The position numbers were made by a program, and so were the translations under genes. From Phyllobacterium zundukense (GTDB lineage: Bacteria; Pseudomonadota; Alphaproteobacteria; Rhizobiales; Rhizobiaceae), in the NCBI RefSeq assembly GCF_002764115.1, contig NZ_CP017941.1, positions 248,001 through 312,000 on the forward strand: a stretch of 64,000 bases of DNA. The letters are read 5' to 3'. Position 1 is the first letter of the stretch. The number at the start of each line of letters is the position of its first letter. Below are positions 17,939 through 27,425 of the stretch, piece after piece. Under the pieces are notes generated by a model. That model was not told where the DNA came from and searched no databases. It saw only the letters and a program-made list of their open reading frames with translations.

Positions 17939-18880
17939 CTAAGAACCCGACGCACTCGTCGCTGTGTTCCCGGATGCGTAGATGCTCAGGATTCTCGCGA
18001 CCGCCCGGTTCATGGGTGTCGGTACGCCCAGTTTCTCTCCCAAGGCGGCGACTCCGCCACTCAGCCACGGCAACTCCATTCGCTTGCCGCGAACAAGGTC
18101 ATGGTACATCGATGATGTCATCGAAACCGGGAGTGTATCGCAAAAGGCGAGCCGGTCCTCGGCAAAGTCTGGAGCGAGGGGCACGCCCTTTGCCCGCCCG
18201 ACGGCAACCGTTTCGTTCATGAGGTCGAGCAGAAAGGCGCGGGCAGCGGGATTTTCCCGGATTGGTCCAACGGTTTGACGGATAACCGTCGTCGTTGCCG
18301 ACAGTCCGACGAGAAAGACGTATTTCTCCCAGATCAGCCGTTCAATCTCGTTGCTGACGTCGGCGTCGATGCCGCCGGCGATACAAGCGTGATAAAAGGC
18401 TTCGACCCGGACCGAGCAGGTTCCGTCGTATTCGCCGAAAACGATGCGTTGCATTGTTCCGTCGTGCCGGATGGTTCCCGGCTCGCCGATCACGGCTGCG
18501 ATATAGCAGAGTCCGCCGATGACCGCCCCGGGTGGCACGTGCTTGCGCAGCACCTCATCTTTGTGAACACCGTTCTGCAAGGAGAGGATGGCCGCGCCGT
18601 GTTCGGCCAATGGCTTGAGGGCGGCGGCCGCCTGTTCCGTGTCCCATAGCTTCACGGCGACGATGACAAGGTCGACCTCACCGACTTTGCTGATATCGTC
18701 TACCGCCTTGACATAGCGCAGATGGACGTCACCACGCCGGCTGGTTACACGTAGCCCGTCCCTTTCAATGGCCGCAAGATGAGCGCCGCGCGCAACGAAG
18801 GTTACATCCGCACCGCCGGCCGCGAGCCGTGCCCCAAAATAGCCGCCGACGGCCCCTGCTCCGAGAACCGCAATACGCAT
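17939..18880 (-). CDS. 2-dehydropantoate 2-reductase (PanE/ApbA family)
   Basis: This 313-residue enzyme has the N-terminal NADPH motif MRIAVLGAGAVGGYFGARLA and the family segments LQNGVHKDEVL and NEIERLIWEKYVFLVG, the latter with the catalytic lysine. PanE reduces ketopantoate in the coenzyme A pathway, but Rhizobiales carry several accessory homologues with other 2-oxo acid substrates, so a housekeeping role is not certain. It is next to an IS6 copy and upstream of no obvious partner. Confidence 0.88.
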   Translation of the reverse strand: MRIAVLGAGAVGGYFGARLAAGGADVTFVARGAHLAAIERDGLRVTSRRGDVHLRYVKAVDDISKVGEVDLVIVAVKLWDTEQAAAALKPLAEHGAAILSLQNGVHKDEVLRKHVPPGAVIGGLCYIAAVIGEPGTIRHDGTMQRIVFGEYDGTCSVRVEAFYHACIAGGIDADVSNEIERLIWEKYVFLVGLSATTTVIRQTVGPIRENPAARAFLLDLMNETVAVGRAKGVPLAPDFAEDRLAFCDTLPVSMTSSMYHDLVRGKRMELPWLSGGVAALGEKLGVPTPMNRAVARILSIYASGNTATSASGS

Positions 18881-19085
18881 GATCGTGCCTCCAAGAAAAT
18901 GAGAACAGGGTCAAATATCGAGAATGCTACGCCCGCTCACTGCTTAGCCATGCAAACGAGTTTATACGGTTTGAACGAATATTTCCGAGGAATTCGTTTC
19001 AATGATGTGGCTTGTGCTCGACCTCCCGCCACCGTTCACTGACCGTCTCCTAATTCGGCGTTGTGCAATGTTGCCATATAGCGGC

Positions 19086-19143
19086 AACTGTTCCTTTGAA
19101 AATGCCGATAACGGGCGTGCTGGCTCGATTCTTAATTGTACCC
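19086..19143. repeat. Short repeat, copy A (other copy 50202-50258)
   Basis: The block with GTTCCTTTGAAAATGCCGAT recurs at 50202-50258 in the same orientation with more distant similarity at its right half. It lies in the 474-bp gap between the PanE-like gene and the ABC ATPase gene; no gene is seen in that gap. Confidence 0.55.
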
Positions 19144-19354
19144 AAAAGGTCACAATCACGAACTGCCGCGATGGGCTCAAACTCCTCGCTCATTTCCACC
19201 AAAAGGCACTGTCAGTATTCGGCCGGAACGCTCTTGACCTTCTCATCAGCTGAATTCGCTCATTCGCTGGCTGATCATGTGTCGTGACGTCGCCCGTGGA
19301 AGCAAGCCGATGGGACGTCAGCCTCAGCTGGGAAGCCTTGATGCTCGTTCACAC

Positions 19355-20128
19355 TCAGAAGCTGTTGCGCTCGTGATAGGTACGCAGGAACGACTGAATA
19401 CGCGCGTCCTCGGGACGATGCAGGATGCGATCGGGGCTGTCCACGCCGACCAGTTCGCCTTTTTCCATGAAGCCCACCTGATCGGCAACATGGGCAGCGA
19501 AACCCATTTCATGCGTCACAACCACCATCGTCATCCCCTCGCCGGCCAACGTCCTCATGACGCTCAGCACCTCGCCCACAAGCTCCGGGTCAAGCGCGGA
19601 TGTCGGCTCATCGAAAAGCATCAGCTTGGGTTCCATGGCGATTGCGCGGGCAATTGCAACGCGCTGTTGCTGACCGCCGGAAAGCCGCGATGGATGGCTT
19701 GCGATCTTGTCTGCCAGCCCAACCTTGGCCAGCGCCTCGCTGGCACGCCGATCCGCATCGGCTTTCGACATTCGGCGCACGCGGATCAACCCCTCAGCCA
19801 CATTCTCTTTAGCGGTCATGTGCGGCCAGAGGTTGAACTGCTGGAACACCATGCCGATCGATCGGCGCATCTCGCGGAGCCTGCGGCCCGACATCTTCTT
19901 GTTAGGCGCATCATAGCCGATAAGCTGACCGTCAATGCGGACTTCACCGGAATCATACTCCTCAAGGAAATTTATGCAGCGAAGGAGGGTCGACTTTCCC
20001 GAACCCGAAGGGCCAATGAGACAGGTGACCTTGCCCGGCAGTATCGATAGATCGATGTCTTTCAACGCCTGAAACTTGCCGTAGTACTTGTTGACCTTGC
20101 GCATTTCGACTGATGACGCAGCAAGCAT
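19355..20128 (-). CDS. Polar amino acid ABC transporter ATPase
   Basis: This 257-residue ATPase of the GlnQ/HisP type has Walker A GPSGSGKST, signature LSGGQQQR and Walker B MLFDEPTSALDPE. It is the last gene of a four-gene importer operon on the minus strand (binding protein, two permeases, ATPase), one base after the preceding permease. It energises uptake of a polar amino acid or related compound. Confidence 0.94.
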   Translation of the reverse strand: MLAASSVEMRKVNKYYGKFQALKDIDLSILPGKVTCLIGPSGSGKSTLLRCINFLEEYDSGEVRIDGQLIGYDAPNKKMSGRRLREMRRSIGMVFQQFNLWPHMTAKENVAEGLIRVRRMSKADADRRASEALAKVGLADKIASHPSRLSGGQQQRVAIARAIAMEPKLMLFDEPTSALDPELVGEVLSVMRTLAGEGMTMVVVTHEMGFAAHVADQVGFMEKGELVGVDSPDRILHRPEDARIQSFLRTYHERNSF

Positions 20129-20129
20129 C

Positions 20130-20792
20130 TTACGTCCTTTCGATCAGATGTTTCGTGATGCGCGCTTCCAATCTGAGTCCGACGCGCGAGATCGTCTCGA
20201 CCAGGCCCCAGAAGAACAACGCCAGTACCAGGTTTGCCTCCACGTAGCGGAAGGTTTCGGCGGACATGCGCTGCACCTGATACAGCAGTTCGGGAACCGT
20301 TATAATCGACAGAATGACCGTTTCCTTGGTGAGGATAATCGAGAAGTTTACCAGCGCTGGCAGAGCAGAGACCAGGCCCAGAGGCAGTAGGATTCGTCGC
20401 ACGATATCCGATTCGGACATGCCGATCGCACGGGCCGCCTCGATCTGTCCATCGGGTACGGCGCGGAAGCCCGAACGAAATATCTCCGCGAAGTAGGGAC
20501 TGCCATAGATCGTCAGACCCAGCAGGCCTGCAGGCAGCGCGTCAAGGCGCAGGCCGACGAGTGGGCCGCCATAGTAGAGCACGAACAACTGGACGAGGAA
20601 GGGCGTGCCGCGGATCACTTCGATATAGGCCTGGACGATCCATGTCACCCAGCGTGGCGCATAGCGTTGAATGAGCGCAATGACGAGGCCAAGCGCCATG
20701 CCGAAGACCGTGCCAAGCGCCCAGCATAGGATGGTATTGCCAAAGCCCTTCAGCAGCGAGGGGCCGTATTGCTGCAGAGCGCTCCATTCCAT
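20130..20792 (-). CDS. Amino acid ABC transporter permease
   Basis: This 220-residue HisMQ-type permease starts at MEWSALQQYGPSLLKGFGNT; its ATG overlaps the stop codon of the preceding permease gene (ATGA), which fixes the start at 20792 although the frame is open upstream. The docking loop EAARAIGMSESDIVRRILLP is clear. It pairs with the next permease to form the channel. Confidence 0.92.
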   Translation of the reverse strand: MEWSALQQYGPSLLKGFGNTILCWALGTVFGMALGLVIALIQRYAPRWVTWIVQAYIEVIRGTPFLVQLFVLYYGGPLVGLRLDALPAGLLGLTIYGSPYFAEIFRSGFRAVPDGQIEAARAIGMSESDIVRRILLPLGLVSALPALVNFSIILTKETVILSIITVPELLYQVQRMSAETFRYVEANLVLALFFWGLVETISRVGLRLEARITKHLIERT

Positions 20793-21439
20793 CAGACGGC
20801 CGTCCTGTGTTCGAGATAACGCCCCAGCGCCGCCAGGCACAGATTGATCAGCAGATAGATGCAGGCCGCCGCTATATAGACTTCAAGCGGACGGAAGGTG
20901 GTGGCGGCCTGCGCTTGGCTGGCGCGAGTGATTTCGAGAATCCCGACGACCGAAACCAACGAAGACGCCTTCACAAGCAAGATGAGTTCATTGATCAACG
21001 CCGGCAGCGAAAGCGTCACGGCTTGTGGAAGGATAACCCGGGTCCATACGTCGACGGGCGTCATGCCGATGGCGACCGCGGCCTCCGCTTGTCCTTTCGG
21101 TAACGCCGCGATCGCGCCACGCCAGATTTCGGAGATATAAGCGCTGGCGCAGATGCCCACGGTCACCACGGCGGCGACCATTGCTGGCACGTCCAGGCCG
21201 ATAACCGGCAAGGCATAGTAGAACACCAGCAATTGCACCAGCAGTGGCACGCCGCGCAAGAAACTGACCCAAATGGCCGCAAAACGGCGCAGTGGCGGGT
21301 ACGGCGACAGGCGAGCGGCACAAATCAGCGTGCCAATCACAACACCCAACCCGATGCCCAGAACCGAGATCAGCAGTGTATATCGCGCTGCCCAGAACAA
21401 CGGCCCGAAGCTTTGAAAGAATACCGCTAGGGAAAACAT
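20792..21439 (-). CDS. Amino acid ABC transporter permease
   Basis: This 215-residue permease of the HisMQ type has about five membrane segments and the docking loop EAAVAIGMTPVDVWTRVILP. It overlaps the next permease gene by four bases. It follows the binding-protein gene after a hairpin. Confidence 0.92.
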   Translation of the reverse strand: MFSLAVFFQSFGPLFWAARYTLLISVLGIGLGVVIGTLICAARLSPYPPLRRFAAIWVSFLRGVPLLVQLLVFYYALPVIGLDVPAMVAAVVTVGICASAYISEIWRGAIAALPKGQAEAAVAIGMTPVDVWTRVILPQAVTLSLPALINELILLVKASSLVSVVGILEITRASQAQAATTFRPLEVYIAAACIYLLINLCLAALGRYLEHRTAV

Positions 21440-21462
21440 CCACCCTCACTATGCCCAAGCGC

Positions 21463-21486
21463 GCGGGCGGAGCCACCTCCGCCCGC
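21463..21486 (-). terminator. Hairpin between binding-protein and permease genes
   Basis: GCGGGCGGA and TCCGCCCGC form a perfect 9-bp stem with a 6-base loop in the 54-bp space after the binding-protein gene. As in the other importer operons here it probably lowers read-through or protects the upstream mRNA. Confidence 0.6.
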
Positions 21487-21493
21487 GAGCGAC

Positions 21494-22312
21494 TTATTTG
21501 GCCGGAACTTCGCGGGGCAATTCGGTATAGCTGCCCAGCCACTTTTCCTGGATAGCCTTGACGCGGCCGTCGTCGGTCATCTTGATCATCGCATCGTTGA
21601 TGGCCTTGTTGAAGCTTTCGCTATCTGCATTCTTGCGCACCACCCATGCGAAATATTTCGGTTCACCGAACTGGGCTGGCGTGAAGAGAGCAAAGCTCTC
21701 CGGGCGGCTCTTCACAAGATAGGTGAGGTTTGGAAGTGACCCTGCGACCGCATCTAGGCGGCCGGCGGCGAGATCGGCATAAGCTTCGTCCGTGGTGCCG
21801 TATTCCTTGATCGTCACACCGCCCAGCTTCTGGCCATAGGCCTCAAGCTGCTTGAACTGCGCGGTGCCCTGTTGGACGCCGACGGTCTTGCCCTTGATGT
21901 CTTCAGGTTTGGTAAGTTCGCTGTTGTTCGCGGCCTTGAGCAGCGAGACGGTTGCATCAGCAATAGGCAAGGTAAAGCCGTAACGCTCCAGCCGCTCCGG
22001 CGTAATGGTCACCGGGGCGATCACGATGTCGAACTTCTTGACCTCAAGTCCCGGCAGCTCGGCAGTCCAGGGGATATCCTGATACACTGGCTCGGCCCCG
22101 ATTTCCTTGGCAACCTCATCGAACAAGTCCTTGGTCATGCCCTCATAGGTGCCGTTGTTCAACATGTCGAATGGCGCGTAGTGCATGTCGGTGGCAGTGA
22201 CGATCTTGCCGGCCGCCTTGATATCCGCAAGCTGGTCGGCCCCGGCGGCGCTGGCAAGACAAAGTGCGGCTAAGCCGAGAAGCGCGCCTTTGACGGTCAT
22301 GTGAATGTTCAT
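21494..22312 (-). CDS. Amino acid ABC transporter substrate-binding protein
   Basis: This 272-residue family 3 binding protein has a Sec signal peptide (MNIHMTVKGALLGLAALC ... ASAAGA) and the two-lobe SBP_bac_3 fold: MHYAPFDMLNNGTYEGMTKD, ITPERLERYGFTLPI, KTVGVQQGTAQF. The ATG at 22312 follows AAAAAGGAG and is preferred over an upstream start at 22357. It heads the importer operon. The ligand is a polar amino acid or a derivative, not determinable here. Confidence 0.93.
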   Translation of the reverse strand: MNIHMTVKGALLGLAALCLASAAGADQLADIKAAGKIVTATDMHYAPFDMLNNGTYEGMTKDLFDEVAKEIGAEPVYQDIPWTAELPGLEVKKFDIVIAPVTITPERLERYGFTLPIADATVSLLKAANNSELTKPEDIKGKTVGVQQGTAQFKQLEAYGQKLGGVTIKEYGTTDEAYADLAAGRLDAVAGSLPNLTYLVKSRPESFALFTPAQFGEPKYFAWVVRKNADSESFNKAINDAMIKMTDDGRVKAIQEKWLGSYTELPREVPAK

Positions 22313-22970
22313 TGCAGTCGCTCCTTTTTGAACCAACGGGATGGATACGGCCAACACGCACTGCGTCGCCGTATTCTAGATCGGAGAGTACCGGACCGAT
22401 GTACGTGTTTTGCGCGCAATCAGCTGCTGCCACCTTCGAGCTGGCGTCAGCGTGACGCATCACGTCCATCGCCCGGTCCCTCCACAGCGACAGGGGCGCC
22501 GCCCCTGCATATTCTGCTTCGCCGCGCAAGACTGCCATGCCTGAACGCTACGAGAAGTCCTTGTTTCCGCGATTCGGCAAAGCGACCGAACCTGCAAGTC
22601 TACTCATACGTTTCAGCCCAGCGAGAAGGCAAGAAAATTGATGCCGTACAACGGCCAAAACTCCAAATCCGCAGAGGTTACTCTCAGGCTGATCGGTTTG
22701 CTCGGGATTGAGGCACCAATAGTGCTGTAGTCGAAGATCAGACGTTTACCAATTCGTTCGCGAATTCATAGGAAATCCGAGCCGCTATGTTCGCTCTTGT
22801 ACCTTAGTGAGTGCGGTTCCCGATGAGCCATTATGCAACTTCTGAAGCACAGAACGAGAACATCGATCGATGAGCCTGCCGTCCGCTCTGCGCCAAAAGC
22901 CGCCATTTACTTGTCGGCCGATCGTCAATCACAGGCCATCTGCTCCAGTTTTCCTCAAGGCCGGACGCGC
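22313..22970. other. Gene-free stretch with a short repeat (22814-22864)
   Basis: I see no convincing gene in these 658 bases. The right part carries a 51-bp block with CATTATGC and GAAGCACAGA that recurs at 44001-44052 in the same orientation. The left end should contain the promoter of the amino acid importer. Confidence 0.5.
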
Positions 22971-23657
22971 TTACACCGCAACAATTCTCTGTGTCAGGAC
23001 CTCGCAGCCAGGCATGAGCTTCGTCAAACCGTCGACCAGCGTGTTGCTTGCTTCCGCCAGCGCATCTTCTGGCATAGTCTCCAAGCTTTCCAACACAAAC
23101 CACATTCGGCCTGTCGCAGCTTCCAATCGCGTGCGGATCCCCTGCCGCCAATTCCATCGTCTGCACGTAACGCCAGCATCGTCCCGCCAGATGACTTCCC
23201 CAGGCGTTGGAGTTTCGATTAGTGCTTCGCCGTTCATAACCGTTTCGAAAACTTCGTCTCCTTGGGCGATGGTCAGGAACGCACGTCCAACATACGCATT
23301 GTAATTCTCACCCCCTACAGGAAGGGCGTACCTAAGGCTGACGGCGTTATAGAGATCGACAACAGGGTTGATCGTGGGAATTTGGCCGTCTTTCAAGACG
23401 CGTTTTCTAAGCGCTTGTGCGGAGCACGGAGTCCGGTTTGGCTTCGAACCAAACTGCAGATACGCATCGGCCCAACTGGCCAAATGCGCGTCCGCCCACG
23501 ATGGCCCGCCCGCCGAAACGAAATCACATGCATTTGCTAGGAAATTTTGGTCGATGCATCCTTCCTTGGCGAGGGTGGCATCAACATGAATACTCATCGC
23601 TCTGAAGCCAGGGGCAATGCCCCTTATCCGTTCATCGATGATCGGAGATTCAAACAT
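22971..23657 (-). CDS. B3/4 domain-containing protein
   Basis: This about 228-residue protein matches the stand-alone B3/4 (tRNA synthetase beta-subunit-like) domain family, COG3382: FGSKPNRTPCSAQALRKRVL, IPTINPVVDLYNAVSLRYALP and GEVIWRDDAGVTCRRWNWRQ are the conserved blocks. Members resemble the editing domain of phenylalanyl-tRNA synthetase and may deacylate mischarged tRNA or act on free amino acids; the role is not established. It lies 45 bp downstream of the PaiB-like gene on the same strand. Confidence 0.85.
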   Translation of the reverse strand: MFESPIIDERIRGIAPGFRAMSIHVDATLAKEGCIDQNFLANACDFVSAGGPSWADAHLASWADAYLQFGSKPNRTPCSAQALRKRVLKDGQIPTINPVVDLYNAVSLRYALPVGGENYNAYVGRAFLTIAQGDEVFETVMNGEALIETPTPGEVIWRDDAGVTCRRWNWRQGIRTRLEAATGRMWFVLESLETMPEDALAEASNTLVDGLTKLMPGCEVLTQRIVAV

Positions 23658-23702
23658 TCCAGTTAGCTCCACAATTTTGCACGAATAGCCCCAGCGCTCG
23701 GT

Positions 23703-24326
23703 TTAGATTGGGATCAATTCCGCAACTGTGTGGTCGGTATCCCTACTGCTCGTGGCAAGCCCCTGTCTCACCCCTCTGCGATCAGCTTCAGGTCGGTTTT
23801 GGCTCATCTTACGTTTTCCCTGGAGGGAGGCGATTGGCATACGGAGACCAACGATGCCCCGCAATTGGGCCTTGATATAAGCTTCCGGCGCGTCCGTAAC
23901 CGCCCAAGGCATTTTGCGCGTTCCCTCATGCAGATCGGTAAGGCGCTTTACGACATCGAGGAGCCGTTCAGCATCATCGAAGAACTCGATCGGTCCACTG
24001 GCGTGAACGGCGGTGTAATTCCAGGTGGGCACCACCTTACCATGTTCAGCCTTGGAAGCGTACCAGGAAGGCGTCACATAGGCGTCTGGACCCATGAAAA
24101 CAGCAAGGGCATCGCCGACGACATCAGCTCGCCACTGAGGATTTGGTCGCGCGAGATGCGCATAAAAAACACCCTTCTCTCCCTCTTTTTCATCGAGCAA
24201 CATCGGTAAGGGCGTTGCCATCGGACCGGTTGGTGTCGCGGTAATGAAGTTGGCGAGGCGACATTGCCGGATCATCTCATAAAGTTCGTCCGTATCGTCT
24301 ACTGCGAAGGCTGGTGGGGTGTACAT
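23703..24326 (-). CDS. PaiB-like FMN-binding negative regulator family protein
   Basis: This 207-residue protein belongs to the PaiB/FMN-binding split-barrel family: MYTPPAFAVDDTDELYEMIR at the start, then FYAHLARPNPQW, PDAYVTPSWYASK and VPTWNYTAVHASG, which are the family blocks. PaiB in Bacillus is a repressor of sporulation and protease genes, but many proteobacterial members are likely flavin or haem-binding enzymes. It is divergent from a MocR regulator gene, which presumably controls it. Confidence 0.9.
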   Translation of the reverse strand: MYTPPAFAVDDTDELYEMIRQCRLANFITATPTGPMATPLPMLLDEKEGEKGVFYAHLARPNPQWRADVVGDALAVFMGPDAYVTPSWYASKAEHGKVVPTWNYTAVHASGPIEFFDDAERLLDVVKRLTDLHEGTRKMPWAVTDAPEAYIKAQLRGIVGLRMPIASLQGKRKMSQNRPEADRRGVRQGLATSSRDTDHTVAELIPI

Positions 24327-24361
24327 TTTGCGCTCCTTGACTTGGACGCATTATTCCCGCC

Positions 24362-24413
24362 AACTGGCACCAAATAAATAGCCAGTTTTGGAGTATTTCA
24401 TTGGTCCAGTTTG
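24362..24413. promoter_or_regulatory. Candidate MocR binding sites
   Basis: AACTGG (24362-24367) and CCAGTT (24382-24387) form an inverted pair, and CCAGTTTTGGAG is followed by a direct repeat CCAGTTTGGAG at 24406. Direct plus inverted repeats are what MocR/PdxR regulators bind between themselves and their divergent target. The last copy overlaps the first codons of the regulator gene. Confidence 0.5.
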
Positions 24414-25858
24414 GAGAGGGTTCACGGAGAATCGGCGCAACTCGTCGCATATATCTTTCCTTGCGCGAGCAAATTGAGTCCGGCGTCTACAAAGCAGGAG
24501 AGAAGCTTCCGTCGAGCCGCTCGCTGGCCGAAGAGCTTGGGGTGTCCAGGACGACGGTAACCGCTGCTTTCGATCAGTTGATCTCAGAGGGTTATGTTCA
24601 AGTTCGTCAAGGTTCGAAAGCCACGGTCGCGTCTTCCGGACAACCGACCCGCGTCGGCCATTCTCTGCAAATGCCAAGCGCGACCCATAAACTCTCCGAC
24701 TATGCACTTCGCGCCATGGCGTTGCCCTCGAACACCAGCGTCGGACTGAAACCGCTGAAATACGACTTCCGATATGGCGATATCGCATCGGCAGACTTTC
24801 CAAAACTCCTCTGGCGGAGAGCCCTGAACGCAGCCCTTCTGACCCATCGTGAACGACTGGGCTATGAGCATCCCGCGGGCAATCCAGACCTTCGTCAGGC
24901 CTTGCAAGGTTATCTTTGGCGGGCCCGGGGGATAGGATGCGAGGCCAGACAGATCATCATTGTTAGCGGGTCTCAGCAGGCGCTGGACTTGTGCGCGAGG
25001 GTGCTCGTCAACCCCGGAGACCAGGTCATCGTTGAGGAACCATGCTATGCGATGGCTCGAAACGTCATGCTTGCCGTGGGTGCAAAACCAATCACCCTCA
25101 CTTGCGACAATGATGGTATGGACACCGCGCTGCTTCCCGATCCCGGCCAGATCGCCCTCGCGTGCGTGACCCCAAGCCATCAGTTTCCGTTGGGAGGGGT
25201 TCTATCGGCCGGACGTCGCCAGACCTTGATTGAGTGGGCGAACGCAGGAAATACCTACATCATTGAGGACGATTACGATGGCGAATATCGATATGACGTT
25301 CGTCCAATTCCACCCCTATACCTGTCAGGTCAGGACCGGGTCATTTACGTCGGCACTGTATCCAAAACCCTGTCTCCGACTCTCCGGTTGGGATACATAG
25401 TCCTCCCTGGTCCACTGGTCGAACCTTTCACTCTGTGCAAGCAAATTGCTGACCGGCACAGTTCCAGCTTCGAGCAACAAGCCCTCGCGTCCATGATCGA
25501 GACAGGCGCATTTGAGCGGCATGTGCGGAAAATGAGGAGACGTAATGCCGAGAGACGAACCGCTTTCCTGAACGCAATGAAGGCCGCATTCGGCAGCGAG
25601 ATCGAAATCGTCGGAACATCAGCGGGCCTTCACGTGGTGGTGTGGTTCGACCGGCTGCGTGCTGATGACGAAGAACGTTTCGCCGAGTTCGCAAGGAAGA
25701 ATGATGTCGGAATTTATCCGGTTTCGCGTCTGTTTGCGGCTCCCACAGACCTGCGGGCTGGTTTTATTTTTGGATACGCTTCGATGCCCGTCGCACTTAT
25801 CGACAAGGGTGTGGCCAAGCTATTTGAGACTTTCCAGCCGCAGGCATTCCGTTCGTGA
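24401..25858 (+). CDS. MocR-type regulator (GntR helix-turn-helix plus aminotransferase domain)
   Basis: This 485-residue protein joins a GntR winged helix (residues about 12-75, GVYKAGEKLPSSRSLAEELG and SRTTVTAAFDQLISEGYV) to a fold type I PLP aminotransferase-like domain. The PLP lysine lies in VGTVSKTLSPTLRLGY, and EDDYDGEYRYD is the usual cofactor-contact block. MocR proteins such as GabR and PdxR use PLP adducts as effectors. The frame opens with TTG at 24401; no better ATG precedes the DNA-binding domain. It probably regulates the divergent PaiB-like and B3/4 genes. Confidence 0.92.
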   Translation: MVQFGEGSRRIGATRRIYLSLREQIESGVYKAGEKLPSSRSLAEELGVSRTTVTAAFDQLISEGYVQVRQGSKATVASSGQPTRVGHSLQMPSATHKLSDYALRAMALPSNTSVGLKPLKYDFRYGDIASADFPKLLWRRALNAALLTHRERLGYEHPAGNPDLRQALQGYLWRARGIGCEARQIIIVSGSQQALDLCARVLVNPGDQVIVEEPCYAMARNVMLAVGAKPITLTCDNDGMDTALLPDPGQIALACVTPSHQFPLGGVLSAGRRQTLIEWANAGNTYIIEDDYDGEYRYDVRPIPPLYLSGQDRVIYVGTVSKTLSPTLRLGYIVLPGPLVEPFTLCKQIADRHSSSFEQQALASMIETGAFERHVRKMRRRNAERRTAFLNAMKAAFGSEIEIVGTSAGLHVVVWFDRLRADDEERFAEFARKNDVGIYPVSRLFAAPTDLRAGFIFGYASMPVALIDKGVAKLFETFQPQAFRS

Positions 25859-25988
25859 GGAACTGCGAAAGTTTCTGAGGTCCCGTTGAGAAATGGCCCC
25901 ATGTGAGCGCTGGCCAGAAGCCTTGTGCGCTCCATACTCCCCGCTTAATAACGTTTGACGATAACAGTGAAGAAGGATAGCAACCTTG

Positions 25989-26008
25989 TTATTGTCTAGC
26001 GATAATAA
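25989..26008. promoter_or_regulatory. Imperfect palindrome upstream of fic
   Basis: TTATTGTCTAGCGATAATAA is a near-perfect dyad ending 12 bases before the Fic start codon. A second GATAA-containing half site lies about 35 bp upstream. The Fic protein has a C-terminal winged-helix domain, so autoregulation here is plausible but unproven. Confidence 0.35.
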
Positions 26009-26019
26009 TAGGACTGGGA

Positions 26020-27168
26020 ATGGATTTCAAAGGCCGGAGTGGAAACTATGTGCGCCAGCCCACTGGATATAGCGCTTTCATCCCTAAAGATTTGCCTCCC
26101 GATCCGGACCTACAAGTAGACTCTGAGATGCAAAGCCTCTTGTCTCGAGCAGATCGCGCGTTGGGAAGACTCGATGGGTCTATCCAAACCCTTCCAAATA
26201 CGGACCTTTTCGTGATGATGTACATCCGGAAAGAAGCGGTGTTGTCCAGCCAAATCGAAGGCACTAAGGCCTCTCTCAACGACCTACTCAAGGCCGAGGC
26301 AGAAATATATGATCATGAAATCCCAAAAGACGTTGATGAGGTTGTTAACTACATCAACGCAATGAACCATGGAATGCGTCGACTAAGCGAACTTCCGCTT
26401 TCAGTGAGGCTTATCCGTGAAATTCACGAAAAGCTGCTTCACGGTGTTCGCGGCCACAAACTGCAGCCTGGTGAACTTCGCCGCAGCCAAAATTGGATAG
26501 GACCTGGCGGCAGTAGTCTACACAGCGCCAGCTTTGTTCCTCCGCCGCATGAAGTCGCGGCTCAGGCCCTGAGTAATCTAGAGAAATTTCTCCATGAAGA
26601 TGACCATATCCCTCCACTCATCAAAATCGGTTTGGCACACGCACAGTTCGAAACGATTCATCCGTTTTTAGATGGCAATGGCCGCGTGGGACGCCTACTT
26701 ATCGCCTTCTTCCTGTACGAGCAGAAGCTGCTTCTCAGTCCTGTCCTCTATCTATCTCACTACTTCAAGGCCCATAGGCAAGAATATTACGATCGGCTCC
26801 AAGCCACGCGTGTGAACGGTGACTGGGAAAGCTGGATTAAGTTCTTCCTTACGGGCGTTGGAGATGTCGCCGAACAGGCAACTGAAACTGCCCGCGAGAT
26901 AGTAAGTTTACGAGAGCAGCACCGCTCGATCATTTCAGATAGATTTGGTAACTCAGCGGGAAAGGCCAACAGGATCCTCGAGTATCTCTATCGCCGACCT
27001 ATGGTGAGCATCAACGCTGTGCGCGATGAACTTGGTATTAGTTATCCCAACGCGAGTGCGCTCGTAGATAAGTTCGTGAGTAACGGCCTGCTAATTGAGA
27101 TCACGGGTCAAGCAAGGAATAGGAAGTTTTTCTACGCCCCTTACATCAACCTGTTCTCAAATTTGTAG
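26020..27168 (+). CDS. Fic family protein
   Basis: This 382-residue Fic protein should transfer AMP (or another nucleotide) to hydroxyl groups of target proteins. The catalytic motif is complete: HPFLDGNGRVGR at about residues 214-225. An N-terminal inhibitory helix motif SSQIEGT (about residues 77-83) with the blocking glutamate makes it a class II, self-inhibited Fic. A C-terminal winged helix follows (RRPMVSINAVRDELGISYPN). Base composition is lower in GC than the neighbours, so it may be acquired. No separate antitoxin gene is seen. Confidence 0.93.
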   Translation: MDFKGRSGNYVRQPTGYSAFIPKDLPPDPDLQVDSEMQSLLSRADRALGRLDGSIQTLPNTDLFVMMYIRKEAVLSSQIEGTKASLNDLLKAEAEIYDHEIPKDVDEVVNYINAMNHGMRRLSELPLSVRLIREIHEKLLHGVRGHKLQPGELRRSQNWIGPGGSSLHSASFVPPPHEVAAQALSNLEKFLHEDDHIPPLIKIGLAHAQFETIHPFLDGNGRVGRLLIAFFLYEQKLLLSPVLYLSHYFKAHRQEYYDRLQATRVNGDWESWIKFFLTGVGDVAEQATETAREIVSLREQHRSIISDRFGNSAGKANRILEYLYRRPMVSINAVRDELGISYPNASALVDKFVSNGLLIEITGQARNRKFFYAPYINLFSNL

Positions 27169-27425
27169 TTGATGCGCGAAACGATGAATTTGCGGGCCTC
27201 AAAGGAAAAACGCTTCTTAGAAGCTTGCCCCATTAGCAAGCCACTTACCAGTTCGTTCCCGTCTGGCCAGTATGCGATTTTCGGAGCGCGGCCTTCCTCC
27301 GTGTCTCTCAGCGTAGCGTTTAAAGTCCGTACGCCTTGAAACGTATCGAACTGCTGACACCGTATTAATTGTCGAACACTCTTAAGAGTCGGGCGTCTAT
27401 TCAAAGTCGAAGGCTACTGACAAAT

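Noticed and set aside
19277..20050. 257-codon plus-strand frame opposite the ABC ATPase
   Set aside because: Antisense shadow; the ATPase motifs are on the minus strand.
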